Shown: one piece after another, positions 1 through 6,480 of the stretch | Layout: each line of letters opens with the position of its first letter | How positions within the stretch are numbered: position 1 is the stretch's first letter | Assembly: GCA_050485745.1 (NCBI GenBank) | Contig: JBJHBY010000116.1 | Coordinates: 1 to 10,474 of the forward strand | Direction: 5' to 3' | DNA: 10,474 nucleotides | Source of the DNA: JBJHBY01 sp050485745 | Lineage (GTDB): Bacteria > Pseudomonadota > Gammaproteobacteria > Pseudomonadales > CAMLJR01 | The notes under the pieces: model-generated | Told to the model about the DNA's origin: nothing | Database searches by the model: none | The model's input: the letters and a program-made list of their open reading frames with translations, nothing else | Position numbers and translations under genes: made by a program

Positions 1-174
1 CTCCGCGCCAATGGCCTCGATATCCCGGGGCAGCATCGCCTTGACCGTGCCATAGGTGCCCACCGGCATGAACGCCGGGGTTTGCACCTCGCCCCGGGGA
101 AAGCGCAGCACCCCGCGGCGCGCGGCGCCATCGCCGGCCTGGACCTCGAACTGCATGTGACAGGTACGGCTCAT
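1..174 (-). CDS. tgt: tRNA-guanine transglycosylase (queuine tRNA-ribosyltransferase), N-terminal part
   Basis: This is the first 58 codons of Tgt; the rest lies beyond the left edge. In bacteria Tgt exchanges the wobble guanine of GUN-anticodon tRNAs for preQ1, the step just before QueA in queuosine synthesis. The visible part holds the family's N-terminal signature TPAFMPVGTYGTVKAM at residues 32-47, after a short strand rich in Arg and Gly (ARRGVLRF). The ATG overlaps the queA stop as ATGA. A GAGGT motif sits five bases before this ATG, inside the queA coding sequence, which supports this start. An ATG six codons later would give a start aligned with E. coli Tgt but has no ribosome binding site of its own. 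The catalytic Asp residues and the zinc site are outside the window. Confidence 0.95.
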   Translation of the reverse strand, partial: MSRTCHMQFEVQAGDGAARRGVLRFPRGEVQTPAFMPVGTYGTVKAMLPRDIEAIGAE

Positions 175-1259
175 CGGGGGACCTCGGCGTCGGCATCGGT
201 ATCCAGGAACGGCTCCCGGGAACGGGGCCAGACCAGCATGGCATCGCCGTAACTGAAGAAGCGGTAGCCCTCGCGCACCGCCTCGGCATAGGCGGCCAGC
301 ACCGCCTCGCGGCCGGCGAAGGCACTGACCAGCATGATCAGGGTGGACTCGGGCAAATGGAAGTTGGTGATCAGCCCGTCGACACAGCGAAAGCGATAAC
401 CCGGGTAAATGAAGATGTCCGTCTCGCCCTCGAAGGGCTGCAGACGCCCGGACGCGGCAGCCGTCTCCAGGCAACGCACGCTGGTGGTGCCCACCGCGAT
501 GACGCGGCCACCCCGGGCACCGGTGGCGGCCACCTGCTCGCACAGTCCGGCGCTGACGCTCAGCCACTCGCTGTGCATGACGTGCTCGCGGATATCCTCC
601 GCGCGCACCGGCTGGAAGGTGCCCGCACCCACATGCAGGGTGACAAAGCCCGTCTCCACCCCGGCATCGCGCAGCTGCTGCAACAGCGTCTCGGTGAAGT
701 GCAGGCCCGCCGTTGGTGCCGCCACCGCACCGGCATGACGGGCGTAGACCGTCTGGTAACGCTCGGCATCGGCTAACTCATCGGCGCGATCGATATAGGG
801 CGGCAGGGGCATATGCCCAATGGCCTGCATCACCGCCAGGGCATCGCCATCGACAAAGGACAATTCGAACAACTCGCCGCGGCGACCCAGTACCTCGACC
901 TCCGCCGCCGCCTCGCCGTCCACGTCGCGACTCAGCCACAGACGGCCGTCGGCCCGCGGCGACTTGCTGGCGCGCACATGGGCCAGCACCCGCCGCGGCG
1001 CCAGCACCCGCTCCACCAGCACTTCGACACGCCCGCCGCTGGCCTTGCGCCCGAACAGGCGCGCCGGGATCACCCGGGTATCGTTGAACACCAGCAGATC
1101 CCCCCGGCGCAGCAGGCCGGGCAGGTCACTGAACACGCCGTGGCGCACCGCGCCGCTGGCGCCATCCAGCTGCAACAGGCGGCTGCCGCTGCGTTCGGCG
1201 GCGGGATAGCGGGCGATCTGCGCGTCCGGCAGGTCAAAATGGAAGTCGCTGCGTTTCAT
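171..1259 (-). CDS. queA: S-adenosylmethionine:tRNA ribosyltransferase-isomerase (QueA)
   Basis: QueA transfers and isomerises the ribosyl part of SAM onto preQ1-modified tRNA, giving epoxyqueuosine; it is a cytosolic enzyme. The protein is 362 residues, close to the 356 of E. coli QueA, and family blocks run throughout: DLLVFNDTRVIPARLFGRKA near 54-73, GHMPLPPYIDR 148-158, AAPTAGLHF 180-188, LHVGAGTFQPV 208-218, VGTTSVR 256-262, TNFHLPESTLIMLVSAFAG 298-316 and YRFFSYGDAML 332-342. I chose the ATG giving MKRSDFHFDL because it matches the family N-terminus; the frame stays open upstream to an ATG at 1307, which would add 16 unrelated residues. The ribosome binding site is weak (CTGGG about ten bases upstream). 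The gene overlaps tgt by four bases, so the two are probably translationally coupled. No good promoter was found in the 174 bp before it. Confidence 0.97.
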   Translation of the reverse strand: MKRSDFHFDLPDAQIARYPAAERSGSRLLQLDGASGAVRHGVFSDLPGLLRRGDLLVFNDTRVIPARLFGRKASGGRVEVLVERVLAPRRVLAHVRASKSPRADGRLWLSRDVDGEAAAEVEVLGRRGELFELSFVDGDALAVMQAIGHMPLPPYIDRADELADAERYQTVYARHAGAVAAPTAGLHFTETLLQQLRDAGVETGFVTLHVGAGTFQPVRAEDIREHVMHSEWLSVSAGLCEQVAATGARGGRVIAVGTTSVRCLETAAASGRLQPFEGETDIFIYPGYRFRCVDGLITNFHLPESTLIMLVSAFAGREAVLAAYAEAVREGYRFFSYGDAMLVWPRSREPFLDTDADAEVPR

Positions 1260-1387
1260 GCTCAACCCAGGGCACGGGGCGGCAAGATTAAAGGAAAAGA
1301 CCGGCAATGACGACCCCGGCAGCCAGGGCCGGCCTACGGCCTGGTGCGGCCACCCGGGGCGACCAGCCTGGGAAAGAGACGATGGGG

Positions 1388-1416
1388 TTTTGCTTCCCCC
1401 GGGCCTTGGCTATAAT
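1388..1416 (+). promoter_or_regulatory. sigma70-type promoter of tRNA-Leu
   Basis: A perfect -10 box TATAAT lies at 1411-1416, 17 bases before the tRNA. The -35 is poor: TTTTGC at 1388-1393 gives a 17-bp spacer, while TTGCTT at 1390-1395 fits the hexamer better but leaves only 15 bp. The stretch after the -10 box is GC-rich (CGCGCCC), as is typical of stable-RNA promoters under stringent control. Transcription probably starts near 1423. Confidence 0.75.
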
Positions 1417-1433
1417 CGCGCCCTTCGCGCTCC

Positions 1434-1520
1434 GCCCGGGTGGCGAAATTGGTAGACGCAGGGGATTCAAAATCCCCCGCTGGCAACAGCGTGTCGGTTC
1501 GAGTCCGACCCCGGGCACCA
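1434..1520 (+). tRNA. tRNA-Leu, anticodon CAA
   Basis: This is an 87-nt class II tRNA. The acceptor stem pairs GCCCGGG (1434-1440) with CCCGGGC (1510-1516), followed by discriminator A and an encoded CCA (1518-1520). The anticodon stem is GGGGA/TCCCC (1461-1465 and 1473-1477) around the loop TTCAAAA, so the anticodon is CAA (1468-1470) and it reads UUG. A long variable arm, GCTG-gcaa-CAGC, is typical of Leu. The T arm is GTCGG-TTCGAGT-CCGAC (1493-1509). The D loop carries the GG of GGTAGACGC. It faces the GFA-type gene convergently. Confidence 0.97.
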
Positions 1521-1564
1521 TGTTTCTTCAGCGATAGCAGGGCTCCAGCGGTAACAGGCACTCA

Positions 1565-1578
1565 CTCGACATATCGAG
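1565..1578. other. small inverted repeat downstream of tRNA-Leu
   Basis: CTCGA at 1565-1569 pairs with TCGAG at 1574-1578 around a 4-nt loop, 44 bases after the tRNA. There is no T tract, so it is at most a processing or weak stop signal. No coding region was found in 1521-1683. Confidence 0.3.
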
Positions 1579-1618
1579 ATGGGCGTATTGCAGGCAGTTT
1601 CAGTACGGTTAAATGGAT

Positions 1619-1633
1619 GCCGGCCTGTCCGGC
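1619..1633 (-). terminator. possible weak terminator of the minus-strand enzyme run
   Basis: On the minus strand GCCGG-acagg-CCGGC forms a 5-bp GC stem about 50 bases after the stop of the GFA-type gene, followed by ATCCATTT. The T run is poor, so this is a weak candidate. It is the only stem of this kind between the end of the gene run and the convergent tRNA. Confidence 0.3.
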
Positions 1634-1683
1634 GTGAGCCCCCTCCATCCCACCGCGGATCGACTCGCGTATTCCGGCCCCAT

Positions 1684-2118
1684 TCAGGGAAAGCCGTCCT
1701 CCCTGTCACTGGGGTGGTCCTCGCCGTCCAGAACCGGGACGTGCCGGAGTACAAACGGATCGACGCCGTCCAGGCACGCGATGTTGAGCGCGTACAACGT
1801 CGGGTTTGAGCGCCGTTGATGGTGCGTATAGATACCGCACCGGGAGCAGAAATAGTGCTTCGCTGTATGCGTATTGAACTGATAGAGGCTCAGTAGAGCC
1901 TCGCCCTCGTCAATCGTTAAATCCTGCAACACAACAGAGGCAACGACAGCGCCGCGTCGCCTGCACATGGAGCAGTTGCAACGGCGCACATCAGTCAGGC
2001 CGCGATCGAGGCGGACGGTGAATTTCACACCGCCACAGTGGCACTGCCCCCTGTGGACCGGATCAACCTCGATGGTGTCGACGAGTGGCTTTGTACTCAA
2101 CGTATATTTCACAGCCAT
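1684..2118 (-). CDS. GFA/CENP-V-type zinc-binding protein
   Basis: This 144-residue protein belongs to the family named after glutathione-dependent formaldehyde-activating enzyme (Gfa). Most members have no proven activity. The zinc ligand pattern is complete: CHCGG at 26-30, CNCSMC at 47-52, and CSRCG at 91-95, followed by YTHHQRRSNP and VACL-like (NIACLDGVDPF) blocks that are usual in the family. The ATG at 2118 is preferred because AGGGG sits seven bases before it. A GTG at 2148 would add ten residues with no good ribosome binding site. It is the last gene of the leftward run, 97 bp after the acetyltransferase. Binding of glutathione adducts is a family-level guess, not shown by the sequence. 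Confidence 0.85.
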   Translation of the reverse strand: MAVKYTLSTKPLVDTIEVDPVHRGQCHCGGVKFTVRLDRGLTDVRRCNCSMCRRRGAVVASVVLQDLTIDEGEALLSLYQFNTHTAKHYFCSRCGIYTHHQRRSNPTLYALNIACLDGVDPFVLRHVPVLDGEDHPSDREDGFP

Positions 2119-2176
2119 TGCTTCACCCCTGTCGGGCCGGTGAATCACAAGGTTGTTTTTCTATCAGGGCACTGCC

Positions 2177-2199
2177 CGCGAAGCCCAAAAACCTTCGCG
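2177..2199. other. perfect 7-bp stem-loop between acetyltransferase and GFA-type gene
   Basis: CGCGAAG (2177-2183) and CTTCGCG (2193-2199) are exact reverse complements around a 9-nt loop. On the transcribed strand the loop carries TTTTT, but no T run follows the stem. A second short pair, GGGCA/TGCCC, lies beside it. It could be an attenuator, a weak terminator or an mRNA-stabilising hairpin. Confidence 0.4.
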
Positions 2200-2215
2200 C
2201 GAAATGACGGGCGGT

Positions 2216-2749
2216 TCACGTACTATATTGCGACGCATCAAGCCTGTAGTACAACTGCACGAACGCCCTGCCCTCCAGCTCCCTGGCCTCCTCATGAGAC
2301 AGGATCGCGCCAAGCTTTTCTACAGCGCGACGTGAACGAAGATTCTCCTGGCCCACATGAAACCAGACCGTATTCGCATAATTGAAAATATGCTCAAGCA
2401 TTAATTGCTTGAGTTCACGATTGGCCCCAGTGCCCCAAAGGGCCCGCTGGATGAACGTATAGCCGACAGATATTTCACGGGAGTCCGGGCACCAGTGGTA
2501 AAACCGGCTGGAGCCTGCGATGGCCCCATTATGCACGGTTTCAATCACCAGGGCCCCGCCGCTGGCCAGGGCACCCTCGAAGAATCGCTCCTTGAACACA
2601 TTTCGCTTGTAACGCTCGGAGTCCGGATGCTGCGCCCAAATTTCCGGATCAGACGCGACCCGATAGAGTGCATCGAAGTCATCTGCGACCAGTGGCCGAA
2701 GCCGGAGCGTCTGGCCCGTCAATGTTGGCTGAAGATCGATATTGCTCAT
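2216..2749 (-). CDS. GNAT family N-acetyltransferase (RimJ/RimL-like)
   Basis: This is a 177-residue acetyl-CoA-dependent N-acyltransferase of the Acetyltransf_3 type. Visible landmarks are TLRLRPLVADDFDALYRVAS at 14-33, typical of the first strand and helix, then GYTF at 96-99, the acetyl-CoA pyrophosphate loop ALWGTGANRELK at 103-114, and the C-terminal N-S-A-K-G pattern NLRSRRAVEKLGA at 136-148. The start is the ATG at 2749, with CCGGAG six bases upstream; an upstream in-frame start would add 12 residues without support. The substrate cannot be read from the sequence: ribosomal protein N-termini, antibiotics, polyamines or other small amines are all used by relatives. Base composition is visibly less GC-rich than queA. 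It lies 72 bp after the methyltransferase gene. Confidence 0.88.
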   Translation of the reverse strand: MSNIDLQPTLTGQTLRLRPLVADDFDALYRVASDPEIWAQHPDSERYKRNVFKERFFEGALASGGALVIETVHNGAIAGSSRFYHWCPDSREISVGYTFIQRALWGTGANRELKQLMLEHIFNYANTVWFHVGQENLRSRRAVEKLGAILSHEEARELEGRAFVQLYYRLDASQYST

Positions 2750-2821
2750 GATAACTCCGGAAGTGAAACCTCTTTCGCCCTGCACTGTGTGAAATCGGCA
2801 GTGACAGCGCGATACCTTGCA

Positions 2822-3574
2822 TCATCCGATGTTTGCCACAATGAGCCGCAGACCAACATCCAGTGCCTCGAGCGCTCTCAAGTGCCCGTAGCGATCATCC
2901 CATGATCCACTGGCCAGATCCCGCGACACCTCGAAGGCAACACGCTGCACAACGGCATCGGGCATGCGGGCGAAACCGGATGTCGCCGCCCTCGCGCCCG
3001 CATCAAGCACCCGCTCCGGGTGGGCCCAGAAGGAGGCCAGCATCCAATCCGGCGTATCGGATGGGACTGGCACCTTCTCGATGCGCACATCGCCACCGAG
3101 CCATTCCGCCAACAAGGAGGGGGATGGAAAGATCTGAAGGTCCAGCGCGACCACTTCGGGAAGGTAATCCGCCATCAGCCACATCGCGCCACTGATACTG
3201 CCATCGAATGTCAGAATCACAACGGCATCCCGGGCCACACGACGAAGCTCCCGAACACCTGTTTCACGCTCCTGATCCCAATGGTGAACGCTGAGAATTG
3301 CCATCGCCGCATCAACGGAATCATCACGAAGAGGGATACAGCCCGCCGATGCACGGATTGCGGGGGCAAGATCGGGAGGACGCTGTGCGGCCATCACATC
3401 GCTGGGCTCTATGGCAACCACATGCCGGTCACGTGGCTCGTACCCACCGCTGCCGGCACCAACATTAACAACCGTTCGCGCATCACCCAGCGCCGCGTGG
3501 ATCCGATCCCGGAATCGGGGGTCCTCACGCCGGGTCCGCGAATAGCCGTGACCAATTGTATCGTAGCGAGCCAC
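2822..3574 (-). CDS. class I SAM-dependent methyltransferase
   Basis: This 250-residue protein has a Rossmann-like methyltransferase core. Motif I is VVNVGAGSGGYEP at 35-47, the acidic ribose-binding residue is Glu56 in VVAIEPS, and DDSVDAAMAILSVHHW at 84-99 is the motif II/III region of UbiE/COQ5-like (Methyltransf_11) enzymes. The N-terminus ARYDTIGHGYSRTRREDPR is the form seen in this group. I chose the GTG at 3574, with AGAGGG four bases upstream; the ATG at 3625 would add 17 residues that do not look like the family. The C-terminal half (PSDTPDWMLASFWAHPERVL) probably covers the active site and sets substrate choice. The substrate is unknown. It follows the methionine aminopeptidase gene's neighbourhood in the same direction and precedes the acetyltransferase. 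Confidence 0.87.
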   Translation of the reverse strand: MARYDTIGHGYSRTRREDPRFRDRIHAALGDARTVVNVGAGSGGYEPRDRHVVAIEPSDVMAAQRPPDLAPAIRASAGCIPLRDDSVDAAMAILSVHHWDQERETGVRELRRVARDAVVILTFDGSISGAMWLMADYLPEVVALDLQIFPSPSLLAEWLGGDVRIEKVPVPSDTPDWMLASFWAHPERVLDAGARAATSGFARMPDAVVQRVAFEVSRDLASGSWDDRYGHLRALEALDVGLRLIVANIG

Positions 3575-3578
3575 AGAT

Positions 3579-3584
3579 CCCTCT
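3579..3584 (-). promoter_or_regulatory. ribosome binding site deciding a GTG start
   Basis: AGAGGG on the minus strand ends four bases before the GTG at 3574 of the methyltransferase gene. The upstream ATG at 3625 has GGGAG only two bases before it, which is too close. This favours the GTG. Confidence 0.65.
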
Positions 3585-3601
3585 TGCACAGCTTGCGAAA
3601 G

Positions 3602-3634
3602 CCCGGGAGCGGATCTTCCCGCCATTCTCCCGGG
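3602..3634. other. 8-bp inverted repeat upstream of the methyltransferase gene
   Basis: CCCGGGAG (3602-3609) and CTCCCGGG (3627-3634) are exact reverse complements around a 17-nt loop. An alternative 6-bp stem, TTCCCG/CGGGAA, overlaps it, so the 5' leader could switch between two folds. No T tract follows. It could also be an operator with a CCCGGG core. Confidence 0.4.
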
Positions 3635-3672
3635 AAGAGATTCCGGTCGATATCCGGCCTTACACTTGCCCT

Positions 3673-4431
3673 CTACCCTTGCCCCATGGAAAGTGTCGCG
3701 ATAATCGGGGCGCCTTTCGTCACAATAATGGTGTGCTCGTACTGCGCGGAGAGATTCCCGGGGTCAGCGACGAGCGTCCATCCGTCCTTCGCCTCTGTGA
3801 CGCAGGTGCTCCTTGTCGACAGGAATGGCTCGATCGCAAGCACCTGACCGGCATGAAGCCGGCGCGTGTCGAAGCGGTCAAAGTAGCTGACAATGTCCCC
3901 GGGCTCCTCGTGCAGGCTCCGCCCAATGCCATGGCCGGCGAGATTCCTGATGACCCTGAACCCATGCGACTTCGCCGTGCGCTGGATGGCTTTGCCGATG
4001 CCGTTGATCAGGGCACCCGCCCGCGCCTCGGCCAATGCGTTGCGCAGGGCCAGCCGGGTGGCGTGACACAGCCGTGCCTTGACCGCTGTAACGGGCGGAA
4101 CCACCATCGTTCCGCCCGTATCGGCAAAATAGCCATCCAGTTCGGCGGACACATCGATATTGACGATATCCCCGGCCTGGATAATCCGTTCGCCCGGAAT
4201 ACCGTGGGCCGCCTCCTCGTTGATGCTGACACAGGTCGCCCCGGGAAAGCCGTAGGTGACCCGGGGCGCCGACCTGGCGCCATGGCGATCCAGCAACTCG
4301 CCGCCCAGGCTGTCGAGCTCGGCCGTCGTCATCCCGGGCTCGACCGCCGCCAGCATGGCGTCACGCACCCGGGCGACAACCCGGCCGGCCTTCATGATGC
4401 CGTCGATGTCTTTCTGGTTTTCTACGGTCAT
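3673..4431 (-). CDS. map: type I methionine aminopeptidase, stand-alone copy
   Basis: This 252-residue enzyme removes N-terminal Met from nascent proteins; it is cytosolic and uses two metal ions. All five ligands of the pita-bread fold are present: Asp93 (NIDVS), Asp104 (FADTGG), His167 (AGHGIG), Glu201 (AIEPF) and Glu232 (YEHTI). The substrate-binding His76 is in NEEAAHGIPGE. The start is the ATG at 4431 with AAGAGA close upstream; an earlier in-frame ATG at 4464 would add 11 residues and lacks support. Housekeeping map genes usually sit next to rpsB-tsf or in the ribosomal protein operon. This one sits among unrelated enzymes, so it may be a second, accessory copy, but I cannot see the rest of the genome. 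Fully active by residue count, so not a degraded relative. Confidence 0.93.
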   Translation of the reverse strand: MTVENQKDIDGIMKAGRVVARVRDAMLAAVEPGMTTAELDSLGGELLDRHGARSAPRVTYGFPGATCVSINEEAAHGIPGERIIQAGDIVNIDVSAELDGYFADTGGTMVVPPVTAVKARLCHATRLALRNALAEARAGALINGIGKAIQRTAKSHGFRVIRNLAGHGIGRSLHEEPGDIVSYFDRFDTRRLHAGQVLAIEPFLSTRSTCVTEAKDGWTLVADPGNLSAQYEHTIIVTKGAPIIATLSMGQG

Positions 4432-4491
4432 GTTCTCTTGCCCTGTTTTGCTGCTCGGGGGCATTATGAAGCATCTGCGCTTGATGGTGGC

Positions 4492-5247
4492 TCAAACAAG
4501 ATTCATACCTCCATCAGAAAGTATGACCTCCCCCGTAAGGTAGTTGTTTGACACGAGCATCGATACCGTATGCGCAATCTCACCCGGCTTTGCGCCACGA
4601 CCCATGGGTGACCTCTCCTTCCAGAGTTCGTGTGCGTCGATCCAACCCTTGGCCATTGGCGTGTCGACCAGGCCTGGGGCAACAGCATTGACCCGGATAT
4701 CCGGAGACAAGCTCAACGCCAGAAGCCGGGTGACATGATTGAGAGCGGCCTTGCTGGCTGAGTAGGGAATAGACGCTCCTTTCGGTCGCACCCCCGCGTG
4801 CGAGCTGATATTCACAACGCAACTGGCGCGATCCTGGCTCGACGCCTCACGTAGAGCCTGCTCAGCTTCAGCAATGAGCGTCCATGGCGCAATGACATTG
4901 ACCTCATAGAGCCTTCGCCATATTTCAGGCGATGCGTCCTTAAGCGCACCATGCGGAATTACTGCATTGATTCCAGCGTTGTTGACCAACACATCCAGCC
5001 GGCCATGCCTGGAGAGAACGTCAGCGACAAGGTACTTCGCTTGCTCCTGATCGGATAAATCCGCTTGGGTATACGTAGCACCCAAATGACTGCTCGCCAG
5101 TCTTCTACCTTCATCGATCGATGAACGGGAATGAAAAGCGATCGTAAATCCATCATTGGCCAGATGTTCAGCAATTGCCTTTCCGATTCCGGATGTCGAT
5201 CCAGTGACGAGGGCAACCCTGCTCTTGTTTTTTTCTGTCTCTGGCAC
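4492..5247 (-). CDS. short-chain dehydrogenase/reductase (SDR)
   Basis: This is a 251-residue classical SDR that would oxidise or reduce an alcohol/carbonyl with NAD(P). It shows the cofactor loop TGSTSGIG at 15-22, Asp63 in ADLSD, NNAG at 89-92, the catalytic set Ser149, Tyr162 and Lys166 (YSASK), and the PGLVDTPM turn at 191-198. HSRSS at 39-43 after the second strand has Arg41, as in many NADP-preferring enzymes. I chose the GTG at 5247 with CGGAGA seven bases upstream; the frame is open to a TTG at 5304, which is unlikely. Substrate is not readable. It lies 139 bp after the oxidoreductase gene upstream, with an attC-like element in the gap, and 60 bp before map. GC content is lower than in queA. 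Confidence 0.92.
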   Translation of the reverse strand: MPETEKNKSRVALVTGSTSGIGKAIAEHLANDGFTIAFHSRSSIDEGRRLASSHLGATYTQADLSDQEQAKYLVADVLSRHGRLDVLVNNAGINAVIPHGALKDASPEIWRRLYEVNVIAPWTLIAEAEQALREASSQDRASCVVNISSHAGVRPKGASIPYSASKAALNHVTRLLALSLSPDIRVNAVAPGLVDTPMAKGWIDAHELWKERSPMGRGAKPGEIAHTVSMLVSNNYLTGEVILSDGGMNLV

Positions 5248-5254
5248 CGTGATT

Positions 5255-5260
5255 TCTCCG
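5255..5260 (-). promoter_or_regulatory. ribosome binding site deciding the SDR GTG start
   Basis: CGGAGA on the minus strand lies seven bases before the GTG at 5247. No ATG is available near the N-terminus of the SDR protein, so this site sets the start. Confidence 0.65.
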
Positions 5261-5267
5261 ATCTTTA

Positions 5268-5339
5268 GCCTAACAGGCCGCCACCCGAATGCATGCGCCA
5301 GCAAGCTTCTCGCTCACTCATTTGACCGCCAGTTACAGC
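5268..5339. other. symmetric attC-like element between two oxidoreductase genes
   Basis: Read in the gene direction, GTTAGGC (plus-strand GCCTAAC, 5268-5274) matches the integron core GTTRRRY and lies 20 bases before the SDR GTG. At the far end, 5332-5339, is GTTACAGC on the plus strand. Plus-strand TAACAGGC (5271-5278) pairs with GCCAGTTA (5329-5336) with one mismatch, and CGAATG (5286-5291) pairs with CATTTG (5319-5324) with one G-T. The total of 72 bp is within attC size. The outer R'' box is imperfect, and no similar site was seen in the other gaps, so this is only a candidate. Confidence 0.25.
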
Positions 5340-5386
5340 TTCAATTGAGCTTGCCTGGAACCAGTCGACTCACACTGGCCCCGGTT

Positions 5387-6442
5387 TCAACGCTGCAGCG
5401 CCGGTGCCGCGCGGCCCGCGATCATGGGCAGATCGAGATAGCTCTTAACGCCCGGCGCCGCCGCGCACACGTAGGGGATACTGTTCACGCAGTGCATGGC
5501 GGTGACCACGACGCCTTCGTTGCGCTCCAGACCCGCAGCGATCGAGGACGGGTGCATGCCATGGAAGACACCGATCAGGTCCGGGTCGCCCTTGACTTCA
5601 CACTCATAGCGCGGGCCCTCGGGGCCAAATCCCCAGGGCTGGCTCAGATGCTCTTCCCCCATCAGCCAGTTGACGATGGCTTCGATCACTGGTTCACCGT
5701 CGACCAGCCCACGCCAGACAAAGCGCTGGCCTGCGACCAGCCCGGGCTCAATCACGCCGATCGGCGACTCGATCGGTGCAGTAGCCTCCGCCACTTCATG
5801 AATCGTGTCCAGATCATCCAGGCGCATGCCCAGGCCGTCCGCCACCATACGGATAGATTGATGGAAGCCGCTGCTCAGGAAGCGCGCCATGGGGCTGGCC
5901 AGCGCATCCCCCGGGCGCTTGCCGAACATCATCATCTCTCCCACCACCGCCGGCGCCCCGTAGGTGCGGATGTCGGAGAACTCCTCGGAGCGCACGAACG
6001 TCGTGGCGCGCTGCATCGACGCGAGCTGCAGGGGAAAGCGCTCGGTGAACCCCCCGGGGTGGATGCCGGTGCCGTGCAGCACCACACGCCCCTGTTCACA
6101 GGCCGCCTGCATGCGCTGGTAGCGCTCGTCCCGGGGCGGATAGAACCAGCCCGTCGGTGTGACCACGCTCTTGCCCGAGGCCAGAAGCTGCTCGATCTCG
6201 GCATCAACAGGAAAGACCGGCGCGTACACCACGCAGTCGGCATCCAGCGCGAGAATATCTTCCAAGCTGCTGGTGGCGGTCACGCCCAGAGCGCCGACAC
6301 CGGCAATCTCGCCCGCGTCGCGGCCGACCTTTTCCTGACTGTGTACCCAGCAACCCACCAGCTCCAGCTGCGGGTGGCTGGCAACCCCCGCAATTGCGGC
6401 TTTGCCAATACCACCGGTGGCCCATTGAATCACTCTGTACAT
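5387..6442 (-). CDS. dihydrodipicolinate reductase-like NAD(P)-dependent oxidoreductase
   Basis: This 351-residue protein has an N-terminal Rossmann domain like dihydrodipicolinate reductase and 2,4-diaminopentanoate dehydrogenase. The dinucleotide loop is QWATGGIGKAAI at 6-17, followed by LVGCWVHS at 28-35, where a sugar-binding position lies at the end of the second strand. A central block GTGIHPGGFTERFPLQL at 124-140 is typical of this large, mostly uncharacterised group. At 351 residues it is much longer than true DapB (about 270), and it lacks an obvious DapB active-site signature, so a role in lysine synthesis is unlikely. The start is the ATG at 6442 with AGGAG eight bases upstream. 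It follows the unknown membrane gene by 38 bp. It may work with the SDR on a common substrate, but only proximity supports that. Confidence 0.82.
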   Translation of the reverse strand: MYRVIQWATGGIGKAAIAGVASHPQLELVGCWVHSQEKVGRDAGEIAGVGALGVTATSSLEDILALDADCVVYAPVFPVDAEIEQLLASGKSVVTPTGWFYPPRDERYQRMQAACEQGRVVLHGTGIHPGGFTERFPLQLASMQRATTFVRSEEFSDIRTYGAPAVVGEMMMFGKRPGDALASPMARFLSSGFHQSIRMVADGLGMRLDDLDTIHEVAEATAPIESPIGVIEPGLVAGQRFVWRGLVDGEPVIEAIVNWLMGEEHLSQPWGFGPEGPRYECEVKGDPDLIGVFHGMHPSSIAAGLERNEGVVVTAMHCVNSIPYVCAAAPGVKSYLDLPMIAGRAAPALQR

Positions 6443-6480
6443 GACATTGGCTCCTGCTGCGTGCGGGTTAGTGGCGAGGG

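Noticed and set aside
2480..2494. GAGTCCGGGCACCA, resembling the 3' end of tRNA-Leu, as a possible att repeat
   Set aside because: It lacks six internal bases of the tRNA end and falls inside the conserved coding sequence of the acetyltransferase, so chance is more likely.
3556..4551. 331-codon open frame on the plus strand
   Set aside because: Antisense to the methionine aminopeptidase gene, whose metal ligands prove the minus-strand frame is the real one.
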